From positions 48,572-112,571 of the forward strand of contig NZ_JASDCS010000002.1 of NCBI RefSeq assembly GCF_030407815.1: a stretch of 64,000 bases of DNA, given 5' to 3'. The position numbers and the translations under genes are program-made. Under the pieces are notes generated by a model. The model worked only from the letters and a program-made list of their open reading frames with translations, made no database searches and was not told where the DNA came from. Below are positions 29,909-38,291 of the stretch, one piece after another; the stretch's first letter is position 1, and the number at the start of each line of letters is the position of its first letter. This DNA is from Psychrobacter sp. APC 3281. GTDB lineage: Bacteria; Pseudomonadota; Gammaproteobacteria; Pseudomonadales; Moraxellaceae.

Positions 29909-31846
29909 ATGCGTCAATCTTCTGCTCTTGATATCCTAAAAACAGGTCAAAACGTCTTTTTGACCGGCTCAGCAGGTTCAGGTAAGACTTATACTCTCAA
30001 TCAATACATCGATTATCTACGCGCCCGCCGTGTTCCTGTTGCGGTGACAGCCAGTACGGGTATTGCCGCCACGCACATGAACGGCACGACGATTCATAGT
30101 TGGTCAGGTATCGGTATCAAAGATGAGCTCACTGATCGAGATTTGTCTACCTTATCACGCAAGCAGTTTTTAGCAGACAGGTTGAAGGATACAGCGGTCT
30201 TGGTCATTGACGAGATATCAATGCTACATGCCAAGCAGCTTAACTTGGTCAGCCAAGTGCTCAAGCATATTCGCAAAAATGACAAAGCGTTTGGCGGTAT
30301 TCAGGTCGTAGTCGCAGGAGACTTCTTTCAGTTACCGCCGATTGGCAGTAAAGGTGAGACAAATCGTGAAAAGTTCGCCTTTATGTCTGAGGCTTGGCTC
30401 GATGCCAAGTTCCATATTTGCTATTTGTCTGAGCAGCATCGTCAAATCAGCGATGCAGCCAATGGCGGACTCGATTTAGACGATATTCTTAACCAAATTC
30501 GTCGTCAGGAAGTGACCTTTGAGGCGATTGCCGCTTTAGAGGCGACTTATGACCAAAGTGTCGATATCAAGCGTACGCGTCTGTATACCCACAATCTCAA
30601 CGTCAATAAAATCAATGACAAAGAACTGGCGTCTCTAGATGGCGAGATGATGCGTTTTGAGGCGACGGCGACAGGCGATAGTAAGCTGGTAGAAACGCTA
30701 AAAAAGACCGTACGTACCCAAGACGAGCTGATTCTTAAAGTCGGCGCCAAAGTGATGTTTATCAAAAACAATGCTGAGCTTGGTGTCTCTAATGGGACGA
30801 TGGGCGAGTTGATTGGATTTGCTGCTGTAAAAATAGATGATAAAGACAGTAATGACGCGTTAATCGAAGACGATAGCAGCGATGAAGTTGATGAGGATGC
30901 TGCTGGCGAAAAAACGACAAAAGGTAAAAAGTCCGCTGCTAAGAAAGATAAAGAAAAACCAAAGTCGAAGAAACCAACGACCCAAAAAATGCCTGTCGTG
31001 CGGCTTAATTCAGGACGAGAAGTTATCGCTGAGCCTGAAGAGTGGATTATCGAAGATGAAACGGGTGACGTGCTGGCAAGTTACTTACAAGTGCCGCTCT
31101 GTCTGGCATGGGCGATTACCATTCATAAATCGCAGGGCATGACCCTCGATGCGGCTGAAATCGATTTGTCGCGTACTTTTGAGTTGGGACAAGGCTATGT
31201 GGCATTGTCACGCCTCAAATCGCTATCAGGTCTACAGCTGCTGGGTATGAACGACATGAGCTTGCAACTCGATCCATTGGCTCGCGGCGCAGACAAGCGG
31301 TTTTTGGTACTGTCTGAAGAAGCGGATGCCAACTATGCGATGCTAGATGAAGAAAGCATGCAGCAGGCACATGAAAAATTCGTGCTGAAGTCAGGTGGGA
31401 CATTGAGCAAGTCGGTAATCGATGCTTACGCCACGCTACAAAAGAAGCGCCGCGAACAACAGCAAGCGAAAATCGATAAAAAACAGAAATTAGGCAATCA
31501 GGTCTCTGACAAATCAGACAGTACTCTACTTGCGACCAGAGTGTTGTTAGAAGAGAGTTTGACCATTGCGGAGATATCACAAGCCCGTCAGTTGTCACAG
31601 TCGACTATTATGCGTCATATTGCTGACCTAAAATCACAAGACCCCAGTCTTGCCTGCGATCATCTGCGTCCAGATGATGAGGTAATGACAGCCGTTGGTA
31701 ACGCCTATGTCGCTATTAAAGTCGCTAATAATCCAAATGACTTCAATGATGACGGTAGTATCAAACTGCGTCCGATATTTGATCATCTTAAGCAAAGTAT
31801 TGACTACAATACCATTCGCCTCGCATTGATTTTTATCACCCCATAG
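29909..31846 (+). CDS. Pif1-like superfamily 1 DNA helicase with C-terminal HTH domain
   Basis: A 645-residue helicase. Walker A is GSAGSGKTYTLNQY (19-32), motif Ia TASTGIAATHMNGTTIHSW, Walker B VLVIDEISMLH, motif III VVAGDFFQLPPIG, and motifs V/VI ITIHKSQGMTLDAAEIDLS and GQGYVALSRL. Between motifs IV and V (about residues 305-365) it has an insert that is first acidic then lysine-rich (KGKKSAAKKDKEKPKSKK). The C-terminal 120 residues include a helix-turn-helix of the HTH_40 type seen after RecQ/Pif1-like helicases (LTIAEISQARQLSQSTIMRHI). It likely unwinds DNA at stalled forks or structured sites. Five degenerate 15-bp repeats start right after the stop. Confidence 0.9.
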   Translation: MRQSSALDILKTGQNVFLTGSAGSGKTYTLNQYIDYLRARRVPVAVTASTGIAATHMNGTTIHSWSGIGIKDELTDRDLSTLSRKQFLADRLKDTAVLVIDEISMLHAKQLNLVSQVLKHIRKNDKAFGGIQVVVAGDFFQLPPIGSKGETNREKFAFMSEAWLDAKFHICYLSEQHRQISDAANGGLDLDDILNQIRRQEVTFEAIAALEATYDQSVDIKRTRLYTHNLNVNKINDKELASLDGEMMRFEATATGDSKLVETLKKTVRTQDELILKVGAKVMFIKNNAELGVSNGTMGELIGFAAVKIDDKDSNDALIEDDSSDEVDEDAAGEKTTKGKKSAAKKDKEKPKSKKPTTQKMPVVRLNSGREVIAEPEEWIIEDETGDVLASYLQVPLCLAWAITIHKSQGMTLDAAEIDLSRTFELGQGYVALSRLKSLSGLQLLGMNDMSLQLDPLARGADKRFLVLSEEADANYAMLDEESMQQAHEKFVLKSGGTLSKSVIDAYATLQKKRREQQQAKIDKKQKLGNQVSDKSDSTLLATRVLLEESLTIAEISQARQLSQSTIMRHIADLKSQDPSLACDHLRPDDEVMTAVGNAYVAIKVANNPNDFNDDGSIKLRPIFDHLKQSIDYNTIRLALIFITP

Positions 31847-31921
31847 TTTTGCTGCTTATAATTTTATTGCCTATAACTTTGTTGCCTTTATTTTTATAGG
31901 CTTTATTTTTGCTATTTCTTA
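31847..31921 (+). repeat. Degenerate 15-bp tandem repeat (5 units) after the helicase stop codon
   Basis: Units begin at 31847, 31862, 31877, 31892 and 31907, for example TTTTGCTGCTTATAA and TTTTATTGCCTATAA. The array starts at the base after the TAG stop. Confidence 0.88.
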
Positions 31922-31993
31922 GTATTCAGCAGTCATTAGCGCACTCAACGTGATAACGCTCAGTTTTTACCCCCATTTATAGCGATACCCTTT

Positions 31994-33154
31994 ATGTCCA
32001 ATGTTATGCCTGATTTTTCGAGCGCTACTTATCAATTGACCTCTGACCCGATAGCGGCGACGTTCCGTACTACTGGTGAGCATACACAGCCACTGAGAGT
32101 CGCTATCAATGGCTTTGGTCGTATAGGGCGCAATGTACTTCGTGCTTTGCTAGAGCGCTTTGAAGTGTTGGGCCGTGCGATTCATGTGGTGGCAATCAAT
32201 GACTTAGCACCAGCGGATATCTTGCTGCATTTACTCAAGTTTGATAGCACCCATGGCCGCCTCAGTCGATTAGGAGTAAATGCTGAGATTGTAGAAAGTG
32301 AGTCAGGTGATACGAAAAAAACCGAACTCTGTCTGACTAAAAACAATCTGACCTACTGCATCAATATGCTATCAGAGCCTGATCCCAAAAATTTACCTTG
32401 GCAGGCGCTGGGTGTCGATGTGGTTTTAGAATGTACTGGGCATTTTCGCTCGTATGAGCAGGCGACGCTACATATTGACGCTGGCGCGCAACAAGTAATC
32501 ATCGGTGCCGCCCCATTTGACGATGTGGATGCCTGTATCGTCATGGGCGTAAATACCGATGCGCTCACGCTTGAGCTACCGATTATCTCTAGTGTTTCTT
32601 GTACCACGCAGGCTTTAGTGCCGTTGATTGATACGCTAGATAAGGCATTTGGTGTGCAGTCCGCTATGATGACAGAGATTCATGCAGTCACTGCGGATCA
32701 GACGGTACTAGATCAAGCACACCGAGACCCAAGGCGGGCACGCGCTTCTGGCTATAATATTATCCCAACGACATCCAGTAGTATCGCTGCCACAGAGCGG
32801 GTGTTACCAGCCATGGTCGGCAAGATAAACGGACATTCGATACGGGTTCCCACTATCGACGTGGCTGCGATTGATGTCACTTTCGTATTTGATACGCCAG
32901 ATGTCGATGTCGAGACAGTACGAGAAGTACTTAAATCTGCCAGTCAGGCGCATTTGCATGACATCATGGCTTATACCGATGAGCCATTGGTATCTAGTGA
33001 TTTTATTCATCAGACTGAGTCGCTTATCATTGATGGTCAGCAGCTTATGCAAGTAGGTGGTCAGTATAAGGTTTTTGCATGGTATGATAATGAATGGGGT
33101 TATGCCAATAGGCTGCTCGATATGTGCTTACATCTGGCCTCAAGCAAGCGATAA
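31994..33154 (+). CDS. Glyceraldehyde-3-phosphate/erythrose-4-phosphate dehydrogenase family
   Basis: A phosphorylating aldehyde dehydrogenase of central carbon metabolism with 386 residues. The N-terminal 33 residues are an extension before the Rossmann start RVAINGFGRIGRNVL. The cofactor loop AINDLAPAD favours NAD. The catalytic Cys203 lies in SSVSCTTQALVPL and His230 in TEIHAV. Most relatives have SCTTN at the active site; here the Asn is Gln206. The stretch DQTVLDQAHRDPRRAR resembles Epd/GapB, so either GAPDH or E4P dehydrogenase is possible. It stands alone after the helicase gene. An alternative start is Met5. Confidence 0.85.
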   Translation: MSNVMPDFSSATYQLTSDPIAATFRTTGEHTQPLRVAINGFGRIGRNVLRALLERFEVLGRAIHVVAINDLAPADILLHLLKFDSTHGRLSRLGVNAEIVESESGDTKKTELCLTKNNLTYCINMLSEPDPKNLPWQALGVDVVLECTGHFRSYEQATLHIDAGAQQVIIGAAPFDDVDACIVMGVNTDALTLELPIISSVSCTTQALVPLIDTLDKAFGVQSAMMTEIHAVTADQTVLDQAHRDPRRARASGYNIIPTTSSSIAATERVLPAMVGKINGHSIRVPTIDVAAIDVTFVFDTPDVDVETVREVLKSASQAHLHDIMAYTDEPLVSSDFIHQTESLIIDGQQLMQVGGQYKVFAWYDNEWGYANRLLDMCLHLASSKR

Positions 33155-33207
33155 TGCACCAATTTACAAGTATTCGAAAATTAATTGAATTTTTTTAGTT
33201 TAGGGGC

Positions 33208-33235
33208 TTGCATTATAAAATGATATCTATATAAT
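33208..33235 (+). promoter_or_regulatory. Promoter of tRNA-Ser
   Basis: The -35 hexamer TTGCAT (33208-33213), a 16-base spacer and a perfect TATAAT (33230-33235) place the start about 5 bases ahead of the mature tRNA. Confidence 0.75.
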
Positions 33236-33246
33236 GATGCACCAAT

Positions 33247-33337
33247 GGAGACGTGGCAGAGCGGTTGAATGCACCGGTCTTGAAAACCGACAAGGGTTAA
33301 TAGCCCTTCGAGAGTTCGAATCTCTCCGTCTCCGCCA
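33247..33337 (+). tRNA. tRNA-Ser (anticodon UGA)
   Basis: The acceptor arms GGAGACG and CGTCTCC pair fully, with discriminator G and an encoded CCA. The anticodon loop CTTGAAA gives UGA. A long variable arm and the T-loop GTTCGAATC are present, as expected for a serine tRNA. Confidence 0.97.
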
Positions 33338-33343
33338 AATTCG

Positions 33344-33380
33344 AAAAAGCCCCTATCAGCAATGATTGGGGCTTTTTTTT
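33344..33380 (+). terminator. Terminator of tRNA-Ser
   Basis: The stem AAAAAGCCCC/GGGGCTTTTT is followed by a run of eight T, just after the tRNA; it can also serve the lipoprotein gene on the other strand. Confidence 0.9.
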
Positions 33381-33442
33381 ATGGTATTGATAAAAGTATT
33401 AATTAGTACCTTCTATAAAATACTCAATAGTAGGTTGTACAG

Positions 33443-33461
33443 CTACTTCACTACTTCACTA
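33443..33461 (-). repeat. 8-bp tandem repeat across the stop codon of the lipoprotein gene
   Basis: CTACTTCA occurs twice in a row (33443, 33451) followed by CTA. The stop of the lipoprotein gene (33451-33453, reverse strand) is inside the second unit. Confidence 0.9.
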
Positions 33462-34182
33462 ACGAGTTTTCAAATTCGATTGTCTGATCGTCTACTAAGA
33501 TAAGCGTACCTTTATTAATCTCGATAGTGATGCCACTAGCATTTTTGATAGCGCGCATGACATTGATATCCTCAATGCTGCTTTCAATAATGATCTTGCC
33601 AGACTGTTCTGTTGCGATAGGTGGATCAAACGTTGTCAAAGGCACATTAAAGTTTTTACCTTTTGTCAGATTGGCATCCTTCATGGTCAGCGTCCCTTTA
33701 AAGCTTTTTATCGCGCTTTTGCCATGATTGGATAGCATAAACTGCATTTTGACCTGATTTAAGCTATCGCTATCACTGGTTTTCACAGGGAGCAGGGCGA
33801 CAGGGTACATCTGTGCAGTAGCGTGAGTCGCTTGACCTTTGACAATTGGGCTTTTCTTGCCCGTTGGGTTGTTTGGATGCAGCCGCTCGTATTCACGCTG
33901 TTGTATCAGCGCTTGCTTGATAGTGGTGCGCGGCATGGCTCCTGATTCATAAGCATCGCTCAATTTCATACGCAGCATATATCGGCTGAGTACTTGTTGA
34001 TCGGCCTCAGACAATTGCTCAAAAGTTTGTCCTAGCTTTTTTTGCCATTGGTCAGAATCTGTCGGTATGGTTGTTTTACTTGGATCAGTCTGCGGCGATG
34101 AGCAGCCAGTCGCAATCACTAGCATTGCTACCGTCATGGTTGAAAACAAAGTTTTGTTGAAACGCTGATGTAAGCCCGTCAT
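33451..34182 (-). CDS. Hypothetical lipoprotein
   Basis: I do not recognise a named family. The 243-residue product has a type II signal: MTGLHQRFNKTLFSTMTVAMLVIATGC with lipidation at Cys27. A helical, charged region (about 45-105, EADQQVLSRYMLRMKLSDAYESG) is followed by a beta-rich domain of about 115 residues (VKMQFMLSNHGKSAIKSFKGTLTM) that looks like an immunoglobulin-type or accessory domain. The ribosome site GGAGGGGTACG supports the start. It is monocistronic between the two tRNA genes. Confidence 0.72.
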   Translation of the reverse strand: MTGLHQRFNKTLFSTMTVAMLVIATGCSSPQTDPSKTTIPTDSDQWQKKLGQTFEQLSEADQQVLSRYMLRMKLSDAYESGAMPRTTIKQALIQQREYERLHPNNPTGKKSPIVKGQATHATAQMYPVALLPVKTSDSDSLNQVKMQFMLSNHGKSAIKSFKGTLTMKDANLTKGKNFNVPLTTFDPPIATEQSGKIIIESSIEDINVMRAIKNASGITIEINKGTLILVDDQTIEFENSLVK

Positions 34183-34410
34183 CGTACCCCTCCTTGCAGC
34201 TCTTTATTATGTTGAAACCTTATAAATAGTCGCGACTATATTCTTAATATACCTTGTTTAAACATCTGTTGTGTTTAGTTATGGCTAACTAAAACCGTAG
34301 ATATCTCGGAGTGCTTAAAAACATAGGTACTGTAGATGAGCTGGAAGCAGGGCGTAAGAAGAATGGAGTTAGAGAGATATCAGCAATGCTTTAACTTTTA
34401 TAACAGCCAC

Positions 34411-34450
34411 AAAAAAGACCAAGCTCGCGTTAGCAAACTTGGTCTTTTTT
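34411..34450 (-). terminator. Terminator of the RHH-like gene
   Basis: The stem AAAAAGACCAAG/CTTGGTCTTTTT with a 14-base loop is T-rich on both ends. Confidence 0.85.
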
Positions 34451-34505
34451 ATTTTAATGTTATCTAGCAGCGTTACTATTAATTAGCAACGATATTATTA
34501 ATTGT

Positions 34506-34835
34506 TTAATCGTTGTCTTGTAACTCAGATAGCGGGTGAGTGATGTTGTTATTATGCGTTACTACAATCGCTTCATCAATAATATGTTGGCTAACGCCGC
34601 GCTTACGTAGTGTTTCGATGAATACTTCATCATGGGCAAGCGTATAATCCTGATGGTCACGATCCAAGCCCTGACGAATATAAAGACGAATAAGCCCTTG
34701 AATGCGCTTAAAGCCCAAGTCTGATGACGTCGTTTCTAATAGCCCAATCATTTCTTCAGACAAACGAATACTAATCGGGCGCATGATTTTTTGCGGATGA
34801 TCAGAAAACTTATTTTTTATACGTACAGGTATCAT
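34506..34835 (-). CDS. Ribbon-helix-helix-like small protein
   Basis: A 109-residue protein with a central MRPISIRLSEEMIGLLE followed by a second helix (GFKRIQGLIRLYIRQGLD), the strand-helix-helix pattern of CopG/Arc-type DNA-binding proteins. A C-terminal acidic extension (residues 65-109) follows. No toxin gene is adjacent, so this is probably an orphan regulator rather than an antitoxin, but the fold assignment rests on pattern only. It lies between tRNA-Ser and tRNA-Asn and has its own terminator. Confidence 0.6.
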   Translation of the reverse strand: MIPVRIKNKFSDHPQKIMRPISIRLSEEMIGLLETTSSDLGFKRIQGLIRLYIRQGLDRDHQDYTLAHDEVFIETLRKRGVSQHIIDEAIVVTHNNNITHPLSELQDND

Positions 34836-34984
34836 AATAAACCATTACTTTTAGTGAGTAAGAGCGAAGCACTCAAACAAAAACGAACCCAATCAAAACT
34901 AATCTTACCATACAACAAAAATGTCTAAAAGAACACCACAGCCGTGCTAATATTATTAGAAGTAAATATAAAGGACACAGCAAT

Positions 34985-35019
34985 AAAAAAACCTCCACCA
35001 AATTATGATGAAGGTTTTT
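34985..35019 (-). terminator. Terminator of tRNA-Asn
   Basis: An A/T-flanked stem AAAAACCT/AGGTTTTT with inner pairs is positioned just downstream of the tRNA on the reverse strand. Confidence 0.75.
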
Positions 35020-35025
35020 AGTATA

Positions 35026-35101
35026 TGGCTCTCCAACCTGGGCTCGAACCAGGGACACACGGATTAACAGTCCGTTGCTCTACCAACTGAGCTATTGGAG
35101 A
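35026..35101 (-). tRNA. tRNA-Asn (anticodon GUU)
   Basis: The reverse strand reads TCTCCAATAGCTCAGTTGGT at its 5' end, has the anticodon loop CTGTTAA (GUU), T-loop GTTCGAGCC and an encoded CCA. All four stems pair; the length is 76 with CCA. Confidence 0.97.
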
Positions 35102-35605
35102 ATAGTTGGTCATAACAGCAAGTTATTGACGCTTTATATTAAAGCAGTTAATTAGCTTGTTTGCGTTATGTGGGGCACATTTTAGCCAAGTCACTACAGG
35201 CTGTCAACCTTATTATGCGTTTAATTATAAATATTATCGCAATTATTGAAAATTAACGCCAATCCCTTATCAGATAGGCTATTTCAAGGCAGAACTTAGT
35301 AGAAAATGACGACAAATGTGTTTTAAAAATAAAATGTGCTTTAGAAATAAAAATTATTTTCAGTGAATTTTATATGGCACATGGACAAACGATAAGAATA
35401 TGGAACTAGACGTCAATTCGGCAAAGTAAAACTGGATCTAATGCTCTATATATTTGAATATGAAAGTGATGCGACACCGTTTGACACAATAAAGTTGCAA
35501 GACAATCCTTCACATTAGCAATAGAGTTCTATAAAATACCGACCATGTGGTTTCTTTGCTATGTTTTTTCATAGCATGCGTTGAACAAAAGCGGGTGTTC
35601 TAAAG
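35102..35605. other. Intergenic region between tRNA-Asn and the SMR gene
   Basis: About 500 AT-rich bases with no convincing gene. The only distinct structure is the palindrome at 35557-35576. No ykkC-type guanidine riboswitch motif was seen. Confidence 0.5.
35557..35576. promoter_or_regulatory. Palindrome upstream of emrE-like gene, possible TetR operator
   Basis: TGCTATG and CATAGCA flank a T6 centre, 29 bases ahead of the SMR start codon. As an almost complete 20-bp inverted repeat in front of a pump-regulator pair it is a candidate operator for the TetR protein encoded just downstream. Confidence 0.45.
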
Positions 35606-35950
35606 ATGAGTCCTACTACGATTGCTTACGGTTATCTGACTATTGCCATTATATGCGAAGTGGTGGGTACGACTTTTTTAGTAAAGTCAGAGCAGTTCAC
35701 CCGTTTGGTGCCGACGCTCATTATGGGTTTGCTTTATGTCATCTCATTTTATTTGCTGGCGCAGACCCTTAAGACCATACCACTTGGTGTTGCCTACGCG
35801 CTGTGGGGCGGACTCGGAATCGTACTGACATCACTCGTTGGTGTGGTGCTATTCAAGCAAAATCTTGATACAGCAGCAGTGGTCGGTATCGCGATGATCG
35901 TCGGCGGTGTTGTTGTGATGAACTTATTGTCTAATTCTGTGGTGCATTGA
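35606..35950 (+). CDS. Small multidrug resistance (SMR) efflux protein, EmrE-like
   Basis: A 114-residue protein with four transmembrane helices that exports quaternary cations in exchange for protons. Glu18 (IICEVVGTTFLVKSE) aligns with the essential Glu14 of EmrE, and VAYALWGGLGIVLTS matches the EmrE substrate-site region, not the SugE/Gdx type. The TetR gene begins one base after its stop, so they form one operon. Betaine/choline-like quaternary amines are plausible substrates given the bet operon that follows, but that is inference. Confidence 0.92.
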   Translation: MSPTTIAYGYLTIAIICEVVGTTFLVKSEQFTRLVPTLIMGLLYVISFYLLAQTLKTIPLGVAYALWGGLGIVLTSLVGVVLFKQNLDTAAVVGIAMIVGGVVVMNLLSNSVVH

Positions 35951-35951
35951 T

Positions 35952-36521
35952 ATGGAAAATGCTTATAAGCGTAAAAAACAGCCAGAAGTCATTCGTCGTG
36001 CGTTGTTAGATCAAGCAGCACGTATCACATTGGAGCAGGGCTTATCTAAAGTGACGTTTCAGGCAGTCGCTGATGCGGTTGGGGTGACAAAGGGTGGCGT
36101 GATGCATCATTTTTCTACCAAAAACGCACTCGTGCTAGAAGTTTTCAATGATGCAATGGCTAAGTTTGAGGCAGAAGTAAACGCAGCAATGGCTGACGAT
36201 CCTGTTAAGTACGGTTCATTTACCCGCGCTTATATAGATGCCACTATCAGCCTCGGCGAGCAAGGGCAGGAAGAATACGATAACCAAGCGACCTTATATG
36301 TACTAATGCTAGGTGATAGTGAGCTGCGTGAGTTGTGGGCTAAATGGGCGAATGAGCAACTAAAAAAACATGCAGCAACGGATAATACCGAGACATTATG
36401 TATGGTTCGCCTTGTCGCTGACGGTATTTGGCTCTCAGACTTTTCAGGTATCGATATCGCAGACAAACAATCATTGCGCGATCGCTTGATAAAAATGACG
36501 CAACAAGACTTTGATTTGTAA
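35952..36521 (+). CDS. TetR-family repressor
   Basis: A 189-residue regulator. The N-terminal HTH region is LEQGLSKVTFQAVADAVGVT followed by KGGVMHHFSTKNALVLEVF, classic TetR. The C-terminal ligand domain is of unknown specificity. It probably represses its own operon with the EmrE-like pump (one-base spacing). It does not look like BetI in the HTH or the C-terminus, although it sits 149 bp upstream of betB, so a role in bet control cannot be excluded. Confidence 0.9.
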   Translation: MENAYKRKKQPEVIRRALLDQAARITLEQGLSKVTFQAVADAVGVTKGGVMHHFSTKNALVLEVFNDAMAKFEAEVNAAMADDPVKYGSFTRAYIDATISLGEQGQEEYDNQATLYVLMLGDSELRELWAKWANEQLKKHAATDNTETLCMVRLVADGIWLSDFSGIDIADKQSLRDRLIKMTQQDFDL

Positions 36522-36559
36522 AACGATACTGATTTATAAAATAACTTTTATTTCACTAT

Positions 36560-36591
36560 TTAAAGACTAAATTTCTTAAAGACTAAATTTC
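36560..36591 (+). repeat. Perfect 16-bp tandem direct repeat in the betB promoter region
   Basis: TTAAAGACTAAATTTC occurs twice head to tail at 36560 and 36576, 80 bases upstream of betB. It may be a regulator-binding repeat or a recent duplication. Confidence 0.9.
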
Positions 36592-36670
36592 GAAACTTAA
36601 CTAACGACGACATTATTCGGCCTGAGTACTTTTATATAGCTACTTTTGCCAATCGTCCTAAGGAGAATTT

Positions 36671-38173
36671 ATGACTGATATTAATAATTTGACAGATATT
36701 ATCGATTTAGATCAAGTACAAACAGCCTATATCAACGGTCGCTACCTAGCGGTTGATGAATCGCTGAAGACTTTTGAAGATATCAATCCAGCCACTGGTG
36801 AAGTGTTGGCAACGATTCAGCAAACCAGCAATGAGCAAATTGATGAAGCGGTAAAAGCCGCACATAAAGGTCAAAAAGTTTGGGCGGCGATGACAGCGGT
36901 CGAGCGTGGTCGCATTTTATCAAAGGCTGTTGAGATATTGCGCGATCGCAATGATGTGTTGGCACTACTTGAGACCAAAGACACAGGTAAAGCCTACTCT
37001 GAGACGAAGTACGTCGATATCGTCACGGGTGCTGATGTCGTTGAATACTATGCAGGGCTGGCACCGATGATTGAGGGTCGTCAGATTCCATTGCGTGATA
37101 CTAGCTTTGTCTATACTCGCCGCGAGCCACTTGGCGTAGTCGCAGGTATTGGTGCGTGGAACTATCCGATTCAAATCGCGATGTGGAAAGCGGCACCTGC
37201 ATTGGCTGCGGGTAATGCGATGATTTTTAAACCATCAGAAGTGACACCATTGACGGCATTGAAACTGGCAGAAATATTGACAGAAGCTGGATTGCCAGAT
37301 GGTGTGTTTAACGTCGTACAAGGTAACTACGAAGTAGGTCAGGCGCTGACCAATCATCCAGATATTGCAAAAGTATCGTTCACAGGTGGCGTACCAACTG
37401 GTAAAAAAGTCATGTCGAGCGCGGCAAGCTCATCTCTAAAAGACGTAACCTTAGAGCTTGGTGGTAAATCGCCATTGATCATATTTGATGATGCAGATAT
37501 CGATACCGCTGCTGACATCGCTATGATGGCCAACTTTTACAGTACTGGTCAGGTATGTACCAACGGTACGCGCGTATTCGTCCCTAAAGCGCTACAAGCG
37601 AAGTTCGAGCAAGCCATCTTAACCCGTGTTGAGCGTATCAGACTGGGCGACCCTATGGATGAGAACATCAATATGGGTCCACTGGTTAGCTTCCCGCATA
37701 TGGAGCGCGTGCTTGGTTATATCGAGCAAGGTAAAAAAGGCGGCGCACGTCTGCTAACAGGTGGCGAGCGCGTTACAACGAACGAGCTTGCCAACGGCGC
37801 ATTTGTCGCACCGACAGTATTCACTGATTGCACGGATGATATGACTATCGTACGCGAAGAAATCTTTGGCCCAGTGATGTCGATATTGACGTACGAGACC
37901 GAAGAAGAAGTCATTCGCCGCGCCAATGATACCGATTACGGTTTGGCAGCTGGGGTTGTGACTGCAGATCTAAAACGCGCACATCGAGTCATCGCTCAAA
38001 TCGAAGCTGGCATCTGCTGGTTGAATACGTGGGGCGAGTCAGCAGCACAAATGCCAGTAGGCGGCTATAAGCATTCTGGTATCGGCCGTGAAAACGGTAT
38101 CGAAGCGCTCGAACACTATACTCAGACCAAATCTATCCAAGTAGAGTTGAGTGCGTTTGAATCTGTCTTTTAA
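36671..38173 (+). CDS. betB: Betaine-aldehyde dehydrogenase
   Basis: Oxidises betaine aldehyde to glycine betaine, an osmoprotectant. The product has 500 residues; the Glu base is in [12 protein letters not shown] and the catalytic Cys in [14 protein letters not shown], with [10 protein letters not shown] and the C-terminal [20 protein letters not shown] as in BetB. The ribosome site is AAGGAGAATTT. It is the first gene of betB-betA-betT. There is no betI in the usual place; the upstream TetR gene belongs to the SMR operon. Confidence 0.95.
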   Translation: MTDINNLTDIIDLDQVQTAYINGRYLAVDESLKTFEDINPATGEVLATIQQTSNEQIDEAVKAAHKGQKVWAAMTAVERGRILSKAVEILRDRNDVLALLETKDTGKAYSETKYVDIVTGADVVEYYAGLAPMIEGRQIPLRDTSFVYTRREPLGVVAGIGAWNYPIQIAMWKAAPALAAGNAMIFKPSEVTPLTALKLAEILTEAGLPDGVFNVVQGNYEVGQALTNHPDIAKVSFTGGVPTGKKVMSSAASSSLKDVTLELGGKSPLIIFDDADIDTAADIAMMANFYSTGQVCTNGTRVFVPKALQAKFEQAILTRVERIRLGDPMDENINMGPLVSFPHMERVLGYIEQGKKGGARLLTGGERVTTNELANGAFVAPTVFTDCTDDMTIVREEIFGPVMSILTYETEEEVIRRANDTDYGLAAGVVTADLKRAHRVIAQIEAGICWLNTWGESAAQMPVGGYKHSGIGRENGIEALEHYTQTKSIQVELSAFESVF

Positions 38174-38291
38174 TCAATTTTATTGAGAAAAACCAAGCCA
38201 GTAAGGTTGCTTATCAGCTTTTATTTAGCCTTTTTAGTAGACCTTACTGACCCTAAACGATTTATGTTTTTTCAATATTATGGAGTATGTT

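Noticed and set aside
34506..35101. tRNA-associated genomic island at tRNA-Asn
   Set aside because: No integrase, no repeated tRNA 3' end and no phage genes are present nearby.
35102..35605. Guanidine (ykkC-type) riboswitch ahead of the SMR gene
   Set aside because: The pump is EmrE-like, not SugE/Gdx-like, and I could not find the paired ACGR hairpins or ykkC core.
35952..36521. TetR gene as betI
   Set aside because: The HTH and C-terminal sequences do not resemble BetI, and it is coupled to the pump by a one-base gap.
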